Shown here: one piece after another, positions 37,872 through 50,409 of the stretch
Numbering within the stretch: position 1 is the first letter of the stretch
How the letters are laid out: each line of letters opens with the position of its first letter
Origin: Diplosphaera chodatii
Lineage: Eukaryota > Chlorophyta > Trebouxiophyceae > Prasiolales > Stichococcaceae
Length of the DNA stretch: 64,000 bases
Assembly (NCBI GenBank): GCA_032358165.1
Contig: JAALGY010000019.1
Coordinates: forward strand, 1,612,001 to 1,676,000
Reading direction: 5' to 3'
Program-made: the position numbers and the translations under genes
The notes under the pieces: generated by a model
What the model was told of the DNA's origin: nothing
Seen by the model: the letters and a program-made list of their open reading frames with translations, nothing else
Database searches by the model: none

Positions 37872-40800
37872 ATGACGGTGGCCAAAGCGCAGCCACAGCA
37901 GGATCTGCAGATAAACGGTAGCGCGATGAACGTGATGAATACACCGACATGGTTCGAGGACACGTCAGCTACATTAACTAACCAATGAACGCAAGTATTG
38001 TGACTGCTGCGCAGGCGCAGATTTCTCTGATGCGGGCGGGACCATCAGAATCTCTGCGACTAAAACACCTGCGACGGGCCCAGACAGCCACACTGTTACA
38101 AATGCAGCCGCGCTCGAGGGAGCAGCAGCAGATGCAGCTGCAGCGCCGCAACCTCTGTCAGAGTTCGGTTCACAGTTGCAACCGCATGCTGGGCAGCCAC
38201 AGCCGCAGGGATCACACAGCAGTCGGCCGCAGGTCAGCGTCGCCTACAAGCGGCTGCACCAGAAGAGCAAGGACCGGCTGGAGGAGGCGCTGATTGGCTG
38301 GGCAGCGTGGCACGCTGCCGCGTACGGCGCTGAGCCTGACGACAGCCACGACGGCCTCATCATCAATGCCACACCTGTAAGACACCTATCCACTGGAGGT
38401 TGTGCAGCTGACTTGGTGCGCCGCTTGTCATACACCCGACAGGTGCATGGCGTGGCAGGCGACCTCCGTCAGCCTGCTGCGCAGGTGCAGCAGGGGGCCA
38501 AGTGCAGCGGGCGGCTACGCTTTGAGCCGCTGGCGCTCAGCACAGCTGACGGCGACGCAGCGGAGCCCAGCATTGCCGCCGCCAATGCATGGGTGGACAT
38601 CCCGGAAGCAGGCGAGGAGCAGCAGCCGCTCGTCGGCAGGGCCAGCTTCAACCTCGCCTACGAGAAGGTGAGCAAAGGGATGCTGTGCTCCCAGACTACA
38701 GCACGCTGTTTGCGGCTGGGGTGGACCTGGTCACAGTGCTGGCTGCGCGCTGACATTCCCCCGTGTGGTCACATGTGCAGGCCGGCAGTGTGCCCAGGTA
38801 CGACCGGACCGTGCTCACCCCTCTGGGCCTAGGTGGCGGCGCAGGGACCAGCGCACAGCAGGTGGGAAGGGGCCTTCAACGCTGCCTGCAAGCTGGCGGA
38901 GCAGACTGCATGTCGACCCTGACATGCGGCCTGACATCGAGAATGTGCCTCCCAGATGCGTGTAAAAATAAGATATCCGACGAACAAAGTGTGCACACCT
39001 CTGACCTAGGATGCTGCGGTGCCAAGCCCCGCACCCCGTCCGGCACGTGCCCCGCAGCGCTGCTTCAACTGCGGCAGGTGAGCCGTAAACAGCACGAGTG
39101 AATGCAGCCCCTGCACCTTGAAGTGTTCCCGCTCGACCGAATGTCGCATGGATGTGCAGTTGCCAATCATGCGACCATGCATGGTGCGACCTATGTTGTG
39201 CAGCTACTCGCATGGGCTGCGGGACTGCTGGCTGCCGCGCGACAGCGCTGCTGTGACCACTGCCCGAGCGGAGTTCACCGCAGCTTCAGCGGGCACCGTA
39301 GCAGGCCTTAAGCTGCCATCCAGGTACATAGAAGTCCAGGCCTGGAGATTTGACCTCCATAGTCACTTCACTGCACTGCAGTGTCTTGCCCTGGCAAGGT
39401 GTTTTGAGATGCAAGCTCAAGTGCTGTCATTCTTGATGAATGGCCTGCATCAGCTAAGCATGCTGCAAATGCAGCTGCATGCTGTGCCCAGGTACTTCAC
39501 ATCGATGGACGGCGCCGCCGATACCTCAGAGGCAGTGCTCGGGGAAGCGACCGCGCAGCCAGCGGCAGGCAGCGAGGTGGTCCCGGGGCAGCTGAGCGCT
39601 GAGCTGCGGGCAGCACTGGGGATTTCAGAGTTGGCGCCGCCGCCATGGCTGGCCCGCATGAGGCGGCTTGGCTACCCGCCTGGGTACATGGCGCCTGATG
39701 TCGAGCCCGCTGCTGATACAGGTGACATAGGTGTTGACGACCGACACGGTCATAAGTAACAGTGCTGCAACACTGCTTTATTATATTCTCAGCGCCACGT
39801 GCTCATTAGTGCTCCTGTCTGCATGTTCAAATGTTGCCTGCCATAGCTGCTGTTGGTGCAGATACATTGGAGCTGGTCTTTGGCGACGACGCCCCGGCAG
39901 AGATGCACGCAGCCTGGGCCACCGCGGGTTCCACTGTGGCTGCTGGTGTTGGATCTTCGGCAGACATAACTACCAGCGGAGCAGCGGTGGAAGTCGCTGC
40001 CAGTGCAAGCTCTGCAGCAGGAACAGGCGGGGCGCTGGGCCAGGCGGCGACAGAAGCCGAGACGGCGCTGGTTGCCCGCCTGGTGGCAGCGCTCACCGGC
40101 GCATGCTTTGACAATGGTGACGTCAAAGGTGTTGCTTCAGCAGGTGGGCTCTGGTCGGGGTGCATCGCAGTCTCGAACAACGAGCTGGGATCTTATCAGG
40201 GTGGAGGAGGGCGGCAGCTGCCTGATGGTGCTTCCCTGGTGAGTACCCTAAACATCGGGTTGCCACATGCAGGGACACCGCAGGGTGTGCAGCTGCCAGA
40301 CGCACGACTGAGGACTGACCTCGTGGCCGATATTACCAGCAGCATGTCTATCGACAAGGTAAGCTGATCACATCACACTCCACCGTATGCCTCTGCAACA
40401 CGAGTGTACAGCATAATCTCGTCATACGACTACCTGTCAGGTACTCACATGGTGACACAGCGGACGCCAGCTGCATCGTGCGTTGTACACGACTTTGTAC
40501 TCAAAACAGTGCACTTTGATTTACAGGCTGCACAGTTGGCAGCACGCGCACTCGCGCTTCAGACAGCCTCGGAAGGCAGCAGCGGCTCTGCTCTGACACG
40601 CAAGCAGATCAAGGTGGGCAGGCAGCACCAAGATGGACCGAGAGGCCGCTGCCCAGATGCCAACATGACCATAATGCAGTACAATGCAAGGCATACGTCC
40701 TTCAGTCTGTTCCGCCATGTTGAACGTACATGTGCCCTGCAGCGTGCGCTGTTGATGGCGTCAAAGAGGACGGCGGCATTCCCTGGGCTAAATGCTCCGC

Positions 40801-42171
40801 TGCCGGATGGCGCCAATATTGCAGCATGGGCTGCAACTGAGCATGATGCCAAGGCTGGGCAGGTAAATTGCAGCCCTTCTGCGAATGGCGGCTGTGCTGC
40901 AATGTCCCTGTATTGTTGCCCACTTGTGCGTACACAGCTCATCAGCTGATCTGCAAGCCGAAAACCCGTACAAGTCTCGTGACAATGTCAAGTATGTCCT
41001 GCAGAGCCATCAGCAGCGGCCAATGCTAGCAGGCAGCAAGCGTGCCCAGCCGGAGCCACAGTCGAGCAGTGCTGAAGCTCGAGTGCCGGTAGATGGCAGC
41101 GCTCCTGCAGTCACGCCTTTGCTGCCACAGGGTCAGCGGCAGAAGCTGCAGAGGCGGCACGGTGTCGGCAGCAGCCTTGCTGTCAATGGCGGTGCGAACG
41201 CCGAGCTGACAAATGGGCAGCATGGCCCTTCGCAGCCGATGTGGCAGGTCCCCACGTGGCCCGGCTGCCAGCAGCAGTCACCTTGGCCACAGCCAGCGCC
41301 GCAGCCAATCGTGTCTCCTCCACGGCCGCCGCCACGGCCGCCACCGATGCAGCAGCAGCAGCAGCAGCAGCAGGCACACATGTCGCCCTCTTGGGATCAG
41401 CATGCAACGCCGCCGCCGCCGCCGCCGTCGCCACCAGCTGCGCCCGCGCAACTGCAGACGCCGCCGGTGGCTCAGCAGCCGCAGCCGTCACACTCCCCAT
41501 ATGTGCCACCGCCGGTGCAGCAGCCCTCGTGGCCTCAGATGCAGCCTGCAGGAGCCCAGCAGGAACAGCAGCACACCTATCTACCTCAGGCACTGCTGCC
41601 GCCGTCGCTGCAGTCTGCACGTCCGCCAATACAGCAGCAAGGCCCTCAACCGCAACTCGACCAGCATCATCCTCAGCAGCACCACGCCCTTCAGGCGCTG
41701 CCTGACTGGCAGCCACCGCAGCAGCAGTCAGCTGCGGTCCACAGTGGCGCTTGGCAGCAGACCTTGTTCACGCCCGCAGCGCAACAGGCGTGGTCAGGTG
41801 CAGAACAGCAGCCGCCCCAGTTGCACCAGTGGCAGCAGCACAGCCTGCCACAGCCGCATGCCAGTGCAGCAGGATGGCAGCAGCAGCAGCAACAGCACCA
41901 GCAGCAAGTCATTCAGCATCATATGCATCAAGATGTTTCTCGACCGCCTCTGCTACCACAGCCAACCTCAAGTCGCTGGGATGACCAGCAGCAGCCTCCG
42001 CTGCCACCACCAGAGGTGCCTCAGTCGTTGCAACAGCAGGACATCATATATAGGCAACCGCAGCCATCTCCGCAGCAGCCGCATGCGCGCTGGCAGCAAG
42101 CTGCTGCTTGGCAGCAGCACGACCCACCACAGATGCCAGCGCAGCCAGGTTTCTATGCTCCGCAACCTTGA
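37872..42171 (+). CDS. ZCCHC8: ZCCHC8-like zinc-knuckle and PSP-domain protein (nuclear exosome targeting)
   Basis: Exons: 37872-37917, 38015-38376, 38443-38667, 38781-38861, 39010-39077, 39204-39323, 39492-39721, 39862-40238, 40284-40358, 40527-40613, 40743-40862, 41005-42171; phases agree, 985 aa. ZCCHC8 scaffolds the NEXT complex that brings MTR4 to nuclear RNAs for exosome decay. A CCHC knuckle spans an intron (CFNCGSYSHGLRDC, spacing 2-4-4). It is followed by a PSP domain at 39582-39690 whose core, PGQLSAELRAALGI then PPWLARMRRLGYPPGY, is characteristic. Upstream, YDRTVLTPLG also fits the family. A later FPGLNAPLPDGAN motif precedes a 389-residue Pro/Gln-rich last exon with eight consecutive Gln. 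The N-terminal start and small exon 1 are the least certain. The gene converges on TTI1. Confidence 0.85.
41005..42171 (+). other. Pro/Gln-rich low-complexity tail of the ZCCHC8-like protein
   Basis: The last exon encodes 389 residues dominated by Gln, Pro, His and Ser with scattered Trp and Tyr, including (CAG)8 at 41350-41373 and a run of six Pro near 41409. The composition is prion-like and disordered. The opposite strand and the +1 frame are also open across it because the repeats lack stops, so the overlapping long ORFs there (plus 41213-42316, minus 41183-41716) are composition artefacts. Confidence 0.85.
41350..41373 (+). repeat. (CAG)8 trinucleotide tract
   Basis: Eight perfect CAG codons encode a polyglutamine run in the last exon of the ZCCHC8-like gene; such a tract could be length-polymorphic. 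Confidence 0.9.
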
Positions 42172-42542
42172 ACGATGGGAAAGTAGCCTGCAGATCAGCA
42201 AACACCTGCGCAGACTGACCATGCCTTTGCAGCACACTGGTTTGGGGTTTGCCACACTGGCGGTCTGCAACCAGCATGATGCATGGCTGCTGATGCTGCA
42301 TGACTATACTATGTAGGACTTGTAGGGCACTTGAGGACGCGTTTGTGATTTCGTGGAAACGGTACAGTTGAAGGATGCTGGAAGTGACTGCACATGCTCG
42401 GCAATAGTGTGGGTCACTGTGCAGGATCTAGGTTGTTCAGATCTAGCTGACAAGCTGTCACGAGCGCTGATGTGGCATATCGAGACGGCCTCACCAAACC
42501 ACCAACGCCTGCACATGTCTGACTGGGGCCAGCGCCCCCGCC
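42172..42542. other. Convergent 3' region, ZCCHC8-like / TTI1
   Basis: About 370 bp between two facing stop codons. It should hold both 3' UTRs. No further gene or clear poly(A) motif was identified. Confidence 0.5.
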
Positions 42543-45500
42543 TCAATCCTCGACATCCGCAACATCACCAAGCTGCGCTCTGCTGTGCCACTCTGCACCC
42601 GCCGGCAGCCGATGCAGCAGCTCTGCAGCTCTTTGGCATGTGCCATCTGAGGCTGCCGCCGGTGGAACAGCACCTCCATGCTTCCGCCTCTGCGCAGGCA
42701 GCACCTGTACATCATGGAGCGAGAGGTTGTGGTCCCATCGCACGGGCATCGGTGTGCAAGCATCACTGTCAATGTGTCCCTGACTGTACCCAGTACGAGC
42801 ATGACATGCCTCCTCCTTCTCTGGGCGGTCAAGTGTCACAGCCGATCCTGAGCGGCATGGTGCCTGCTTCAACGCTGCCATGGATGCCGGGAGCCAAACA
42901 CACTGGATGGCTCAGTCTTCACTCCGGATCTGGCACCCTCACACCGACCTGGCAGAAGCTCGGGAAGGCAGGCCCCGGCGGCGGCGGCAGTGGCGCACCT
43001 GGTGCCGCGGCGGCCAGGGACTCCAGCACCAGCCAGACCGCGTCAGAGTCCGCCGCTGCCAGCGCCAGCAGTGCCTGCCACGGGCCAGACCCTCACGTCA
43101 CCCAGCCGATGCGTTTGCTACATAATCGTGGCAGCTAATCAGGGTAGGCAGGCAAAGCCTTGCGACGCTACTGGCCACTTCGACATGGTTTACGACACTG
43201 TCCTGCAACATCAGGCCAACCAGTTTTGCAGGCTCTGAGGTGCTGCCCACCTCTGAGGCGGCGCCGCGTATTGCCGGCGGGTAGCTGTCGGCCAGGCACG
43301 CCGCCAGCTGCTCGGCGACGTCGCTGGCCACGATCTGCAGCACGTCCGCCGCCGCGGCCGCCGTGGCGGTGGCTGTGATGCTGCGCAGGGCCGCCAGCCG
43401 CAGCCGCTGCGCCGCCCCCGGCGCGGGCCGCCCCTCGTCCAGCGCCAGCGCAGGCGACCTGCAGCGAGTCAGACGCACCATGCTGCCTCAGATCACCGGG
43501 AGCTGAGGACCCCAGAGACTGGACAATGCGCCACCCAGCTGCGCCTGGCACCTCGCCGTCTGCAGCAGCGCCACACCATCAGGCGGGCAAGCGCAAGTCG
43601 TGCTGGTGCGGGAAGCGGGGACAGTCGGGGCAAGGCTGCTCACGCGCGGGGCGCGGGGCGGCCGGCCAGCATCTGCCGCAGCGGCGGCCACGCCTCCTTC
43701 CGCCAGCGGCCCGCCAGGAAGCGCGCCCCGGCCACCGCCGCCACCTCCGCCGTCGCAGAGGCAGCGCGCTCCGCCAGCGCCGCCCTGCCGTCCTGCACAC
43801 AGCATAAGATACACACTTCAGCAAGGGCTACAGTGTTGCAGGTCAGCCGTGCCACGATTGCTGAGATGCCCCGGGCTGCATGTGTCGAGCTGGTCCCGAC
43901 ACGCCACCTTGGGGTGATGAGCGCGGAGCTGCGTCGGGTGAGGGGCCCACCTGTAGCGCGGTCACGAGCGGCGCCCACAGCACGTGCACCGCCGGCAGCA
44001 GCCGCGGCGGGTCGGGCGGCAGCGGCTCGGCGCCTGCGCGTGGCTCCAGGGCCTCTCGGAGCTCGGAGTCTATGTCCGCAGCTGTTGTCGTGTCCACCAG
44101 CACCTGGAAGGCGGCCCTGGCTGCACCAATGGCCAGCAGTGCAACCTGCAGCATCATCCCAGCATGTAAGCGATGTCTACCATCTTATGCCTCGTTTGAT
44201 AGCGGCCCGACCCTGAAACGGTCTGCCTCGTGTGCATGTGGCAGCCCTGTGGTTCAGCAGACGAGTGGCACAGCAGAACATGTTGAAGCCCACCTTCAGG
44301 TCGGCAGACAGCAGCAGCGGGGCCGCCACATCCGCCGCGGCGCCGCCGATCTTGGCGCTGGCGGCCATGCGGCGGGCCAGGCCGTCCAGCTGCTCCCACT
44401 CTGCCGGTGTCAGCGCCACCTTTGTGGGCTGGCTGGCCGCCTGCTGCTGCTCCTGCCACACGAGCAAGGACGGCAGGTCACGCACCGAAGGAAGCCATGA
44501 GTGCAGCTTTGATTCGCCGGCACCTGCTGTGCTGCTGTTTGCCGCTGTGCAATGCAACCTTTTGCGTTGACAAGCAACAGCCAGCGGCAGCACAGCTGCG
44601 CTCGTGCGCAGATGCACTCACAGACCAGCCAGGGAGTGACATCCACCTGCTGCCGCCTCAGGAAGTAGTCCTGGATCTCGTCAATGGTGGCGTCGTCACC
44701 TGGCACCCCCTCATCAGCCAGAGAGAGCTGGTCCTCAACGTGTGTGCCGCTGACTGGGGGCAGCGCTGCAGCAGCTGCAAGTTCTGCGTCCTGCAGCACG
44801 TGCCGTACACCATCGAATTATAGCTGAGCCCTGTTGCTATTCGTTCATGCCTGTCGACTTTGAAGCTCAGCGCCAACCCGATTGGCACAGTACCATTTCT
44901 GGGCACATCCCCTGCAGTCTGACACTAGAAATCACCTGCAGTCTGGCATTGACCACGTCTGCCAGCTGCCTGTAGCCAGCAGTCACCTCCGCACCGTCCG
45001 CGGCAGCGCCGCTGCACATCACTGTCAGAGCCTGCGATGACGGGGGCACCGACCAATCTCAACCTCTTCGAAATTTCAGTTGCCTGCAGCTTGTCTCTGC
45101 GGCTGGAAAGTGCGAGTATTGGCGGTGTATCGTATATCAAGCTGTGGGGAGGAAGGCTGTATGATCAATGAGAGCCTGTGCCTCAGCAACAAGAAAACCT
45201 TTTGGCTGACTGCATATTTCAAATTTATAAAGGCTCAGACCTGGAGGAAGGGGGCGGATGCTGAGGGGTGTGCACGGCGTGCCGTGACGGAGAGGCCCCG
45301 CAGCGCAGCAGCTGCAGCCTCGGCCAACAGGGGCAGCAGGCCCGTGCCGCAGCCGCTGCGGCCCAGCACGGCTGCCAGGAGCTGCGGTGCCCTGGCAGCA
45401 GATGGGACAACCACCGATTCAGCCAAATTCTTGGGCTAACTGCGACCCACACCTACGTACAGCCCAGCAACGCAGGCTGACACTGAACATAACCAGAACC

Positions 45501-48500
45501 AGAGGCAATGCACATGAGATGTACTGCAGCCCTGCTTCATCCGTGTGACTGCGCGTAGCAGCAGGCCAGGCAGGCCAAAGTCATCAAGGTCAAGCACGGC
45601 TGCCCTCATATTCCCACCTGGGGTTGGAGTCCATGGCCCGCAGGCGGGCGCACACGCCGTCGACCAAATAGTCGGCGTTCTCCGACAGCAGCCGGCTCAG
45701 GCTGCCTCCGTAGCCGCAGTGCACGCAGAGGCAGGAAACCGCTGCGTCGGCAGCGGCTGCCACTGGCGCGCAGGGGTCACCTGCAAGGTGCCACATCTGA
45801 TTGTCGGGCACCAAGTGGAGCCAGTCACAGGTTGTTATCTTTGGGGAGCTCGTCACATTGGCGCATACTGCGACCTAAGCATTTAGATCGATCACAGACG
45901 GGCCATGCAGCAGCTTTGACTGTGGCCATAGGTACTTGGCTGACCGCACCAATGCGCTCCAGGGTGGGCAGCAGCACCAGGCGCAGCAGCGTCCCGGGCC
46001 GCACGAATGCCGGCCCGAGGGCAACTGCCACAGCGCCGAAGGACTCAAGCACCACACGCACCAGCATTGCATTCTCCCCCAGCACCTGCGTGGCAAAGCA
46101 ACTTACCAAAGTGTACTTTAGTTGCCATCCTGTCGCTCAGACATGCGGTATTCGACATGACCGCTGCGCAACCGTCTTGCCAACCAAATGTCTCAGCAGT
46201 TTTCAGCGATAGACAGGGAGTCACCTGCGGACTCCACTGATGAGCTGCAAGCTCCATGCCGCTGCCTGCGGAGGGACCTGTTCGCTGTTGGGCTGCTGAC
46301 CTGCCGGCCGCCACTGCAGCTGCAGCCTCCGCATTTGTGGGCAGCCCGGCCAGCCGCTCGTCTGAAAGGAGCTCCAGCAAGAGCTCAGCGCAGTGCGCCA
46401 GCTCAGCAGATGCTGCCGCGGCCGAGGTGTGGCTGATGCCTGAGCCGCCGTTGGCTGCTGGCACAGCAGTTTGCTGAGACCCATTGGCCGTGCCACGAAC
46501 TGGCACGGTATGGTTGCTGTCAGGTGCTGCAGTCCTGAAGGAGCCGGCTTCTGCTCTAGTAACTGCCGCCGGCACCAACAGGCAGCTGGTGTCATGCCAG
46601 CCTGGCGACGCACCGTACAGCACCTCAGTCGCCACGGTGGCAGCAGCAGCACAGCCCTCCTGCAGGCATTGCCCATGCATGATTGAATTCGCACCCAATC
46701 CTGCGCTCTGTGCGGAGTTGCTGGAGCCTGCCATGCAATCTACACACTAGGTGGGCCAATTGAGTGCCTAGCAGTGCTCTCTGCGCACCTGCCATCCGCC
46801 AGTCGCAGCATTGCTGCGCTCCAGGCCAACTTGCAGCCGCTGCAGGGCCTCCTCCAGCAAGCCACGCAGCACATCCGGCGCATCTGAGCCAGGCACCAAT
46901 CATGTGTCAGACAGGCCAGATTGGCCAGCAGGACATCGGCAAGTGTATGCTCTTAATGGCGATATGGTGATATGCACCGCTGACAGCTAACATAGCGGTG
47001 ATAGCAGCTGGGCATGGGTCAGTGAACTCATCTGCAATAGGTTGATAATTTGTGCACCAACCTGCGGCGGCGGACACCGCCAAGCGCCCCGCCATGCGCA
47101 TTGCAGTTGCCAGCGCTGCATATCCGCGGCGGCTGCCGACATAGGCGAGGCCCATTGGGAAGCGGGGCAGCGCTGCTGCTGCTGGATGCTGTGCAGCAGG
47201 TGAGCTCGAGCCAAGAGGCCGCCCTGACGGCTCGGCACCTGGTTGTGTTGTGGCTGTATCCGGCGCGTGGCTTGCTGCACTTGGCCCATCTGCCGCTGTG
47301 GTAGCTGCATGTGGCAACATGACGCACCTTCTCAGGGGCTGCCTCTGAGCCCGACATTCTGTATCCTGATATTTCTTTCGGCATGCTTCCAACAGGTACA
47401 TGTCATCCTTTTGACAAAGAAGCTGCTAGCTCACATTCCTGTGCGGGTTCAATGGCACGGGGCCCAGCATCTGAGGCGCCAGCGTGCAGCAGGAGCGGCG
47501 CGGCCGCCCTGTCGAACTCCAGCGCTGCGCAGAAGGCTGACACCAGCGCGGCGCGGCGAGCCGGGTTGGCTAAGATGGCGTTCACGACCCCTACCGCTGG
47601 CGCCGCCTGTAGGTACGCACTCACAGCAGTACTGGGGGATGCAAGGAGCAGCAAGAGGTATGATGGTGCCTGTTTAGGACTGCGATGGTGACATTCTGGT
47701 GTATGCAGGGGTTGTCAGTGGTGACACACGAGAGCTGACAGCGGACACCGGGTGTTGCACACGGTTCGCGCCTGCAGGGCCGTGGTCAGGCGGCGTGCAT
47801 GGAGGATGAGTGCAGCGTCGCCGGCCCGAGCCGCTGCTGGCAGTTCGTCAATGAGCGTGACGATGGCCGCCTCGAGCGTGAGCCATGTCAAGCGGCCACC
47901 GCCTACAGCGTCGATGAGCCGCCTCATAATGCAAGTGGGAGGCCTCAGAGCAGAGTTTCGCATGTGGGCCACATGTTGCTGAGTTGCCAGCTCATCACCT
48001 GGCACACTAAAAGCAGACGGATCCAGGGTCCGGCTACCTGCTGCATCGCTGCCACTGGTAGATATGCGAGTCGCCAGCCAGGCGCGTGCTGGCTGGGACA
48101 CTGACGTCCACTCGTCCTGCGCCGCCGACAGCAGGCAGTCCAGCAGCATGGCGGTCACCTGCTGCGGCAGCGCCCCGCTGCAGCTGTCCAGCAGGTCTGC
48201 TGCGGCTGCACACGGCACAAGCGAAGCGTTGCAACAGAGTATTCAACGCTTTAAGGTGTTCAATGAGCGAAGCCCAAGTAGGTCTGATTTGTGGCTTCAG
48301 ATGTTGTGGGCAAGGTGTACGTGCGCGAACAGTGACGCCCACCCTGTGTTACGGCGGCGCGCACGGAGGCATGGCCATGGCCCTGTAGCGGCGGCAGCGC
48401 CTGCACCAGCACGCCGGCCACCCGGTCGGCCGTCTGCCGAAGCCAGGCTGCGCCCCGCACCACCCTGAAGCTAGGCCGCTCCGGCATCGGCTGACGCTGC

Positions 48501-50372
48501 GGCGGCTGCTGCGGTGCTTCTGCAGATGCAACACCAAGATCACAGTCATCACATTGCATGCCCACCGCAGCCCAGACTGCTCACAGGAACTTGGGCTGGA
48601 TCCAGGGGCATGTTGTAAGGTGGTGATCAGAATTTACCTGGGGCTGCGGCGGTATCATCGGCGCTCGGCATCGCCAGGCGCTGCAGTGCCGCCAGTGCAT
48701 CCCCTGCGCCATGAGCTGCTGTTGGGGTCGCAGAGTGGCACATCAAACGCCGTGCCCTCAATATTGAAGCATTGGATTGAGAGTCACCAAGACCAAGCAC
48801 GTGTGATGTTGCCGGGGCGTGCCGGCACCTGAGGTCTGGGGCTTTGGCGCCAGGTGCCGGCGTGCCGTGGCATCGCCAAGAGTCGCACGGCACACCGCCA
48901 CCATGGCGGCCACCGCCTGCACTGCTGCGGCGCTCCCTGCTGCCGGCCCGCTGCGCACGCGTGTGCCATGCGCCGCTCCTGCCGCAGCATGCAGCACCCA
49001 CCTGACTCCAGTGTGCAATGAGAACAGACAAGCCACTGCATGTCTGGCAGCAAGGGTTATCGCACATCACGATAGTTTGGCGGCCAGAACCAAGGGCTGC
49101 ATGTCGCTCACCTGCTGCCGCCAGCGCCTTGCCCAGGCCGGACACGAGGCCCGGCACAAAGAAGGCGAGGGCATCGCCGCTGCCCACCGCCTCCACCAGC
49201 AACCGCAGCGCGCCGAGAGCTGCGGCCCGCACTGCTGCGCTGCCTGTGCTGCCAGCCTCGATCTCGGCGCTGGCAGCCTGCAGGCTGTCGAGTGGGTTGC
49301 CAGGGCTGCGCAATGGGTTCCGATGATCTGACCCTTTCAAGCGAGTCAGGAGAAACATGAGGGAGTGCGGAACACGACAGTCAACCCACTTCCACAACAT
49401 CTCGGGGCACTGCCTCCAGCTGCTTGCAAGGCAGCACAGGCTGCTGAACACACGCGCAGCGAAGTGCGTGCACCTGCAGCAGCACGGACGCCATGTGCCC
49501 CACCAGCGCCGCATGCTCCTCCGCCTGCAGCGCGGCTGCAGCGGCAGGCGCACGCTGTCGGATGCCCTGCAGCGCTGCCGCCAGAGCCCGCAGCCCGCCA
49601 ATACGCACCTGTTGAATGCATTGCCCAGCGTGGCTGTCATTTCAGTTGCATGACCCACAATGACATTCGAAACCTCCTCCAGAACGCTGACGTCATCAGC
49701 AGCTGTTGAACAGCGAAGCTTTCGACCGCGCCACGCTGCATCTGGGGCTGAACATGCTTTGCAGCCGATGAGCTCGTAGCCCGCCGCCCCCACCTCCTCT
49801 GCAGCACTGGTCCTCGACAGCGCTGCCACACGCAGCACGCGCTCCAGCAGCGGGACCAGCGTGTCCGGCGACTGCGGCGCCGCTGCATCCAGCACAGCGG
49901 CCAGGGCCGCCAGGGCGGCCTCGGCCACCGCATCGGCCTTTGCCGCTGGGAAGGGCGGCGCCGGGAGGTCAGCGGCAATCCCACCTGCAGTGTCACGTTG
50001 ATTTGCAGCCTGGTCACACTTGTCCGACGCCAGGTGCTCACGACTCCAAAAGGCTGAAGCAATAGATGTGAGGGCATACACACATATAGACGCTCTATAG
50101 TGTTCTGTGGCCTCTGCACCTGGGCCGGTTGTCCGTGTCGCCACAATTGAATCGATCAAAAAGAGCAGCGGCAGCAGGGTGTACTCCGAGCAGCCTGCCA
50201 GACCGGCTGGCTCCTGCCGCTGCACCTCCGCCGTCAGGTCATGCAGAGCAGCTGCCAGCGCCTTTGGCTGCGTGCGCAGCTGCAGCAGCGCCGTCGTCCG
50301 GGGCTGCAGCGCTGCGAACGCCGTGCGGCGGGCAGCATCTGCCGCCAGCGCTGCTTGCATGTCTGGCTCCAT
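42543..50372 (-). CDS. TTI1: TTI1, HEAT-repeat subunit of the TEL2-TTI1-TTI2 co-chaperone complex
   Basis: TTI1 works with TEL2 and TTI2 and Hsp90 to mature PIKK kinases (TOR, ATM, ATR). Starting at 50372 the protein opens with helical sequence (FAALQPRTTALLQLRTQPKA, YTLLPLLFLIDSI). Recognisable blocks follow: VRIGGLRALAAALQGI, LAFFVPGLVSGLGKAL, WLTLEAAIVTLIDELPAAA, FPMGLAYVGSRRGYAALATA, GYGGSLSRLLSENADYLVDG, and a C-terminal AADSDAVWLVLESL. Phase-checked exons: 50372-50120, 49984-49794, 49608-49474, 49277-49112, 43074-42949, 42704-42543. Other exon cores lie near 49010-48835, 48500-48350, 48200-48020, 47930-47770, 47610-47450, 47190-47080, 46870-46800, 46700-46230, 46090-45950, 45780-45610, 45430-45235, 45020-44940, 44780-44640, 44500-44310, 44150-43950, 43800-43650 and 43450-43210; their ends were not all settled. 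It starts 37 nt after the TMEM234 stop. Confidence 0.87.
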
Positions 50373-50409
50373 TTGTGGTTGCTGGATGGTCGCCCTTGCT
50401 CACGACGCC
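50373..50409 (-). other. 37-nt spacer between TMEM234 stop and TTI1 start
   Basis: On the minus strand the TGA of the TMEM234-like gene (50412-50410) is followed by 37 nt with no ATG and then the TTI1 ATG at 50372, in the context CAACCACAAATGG. This is too short for a separate terminator, promoter and 5' UTR, so the two coding regions probably share a transcript or overlapping transcripts. Confidence 0.75.

Noticed and set aside
41183..41716. Ala-rich minus-strand ORF and a Ser/Arg-rich +1-frame ORF across the Pro/Gln tail
   Set aside because: CAG/CCG repeats are open in all frames; only the frame continuous with the zinc-knuckle and PSP exons is supported.
42353..43138. 261-codon plus-strand ORF after the ZCCHC8-like gene
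   Set aside because: It lies opposite the last two TTI1 exons (43074-42949 and 42704-42543), which have family sequence and correct splice phases. The plus-strand translation is His/Pro/Ala-rich with no family features.
48627..50372. TTI1 as a single 581-codon exon
   Set aside because: TTI1-like blocks occur in different frames along this stretch and are separated by consensus splice sites, so several introns are read through.
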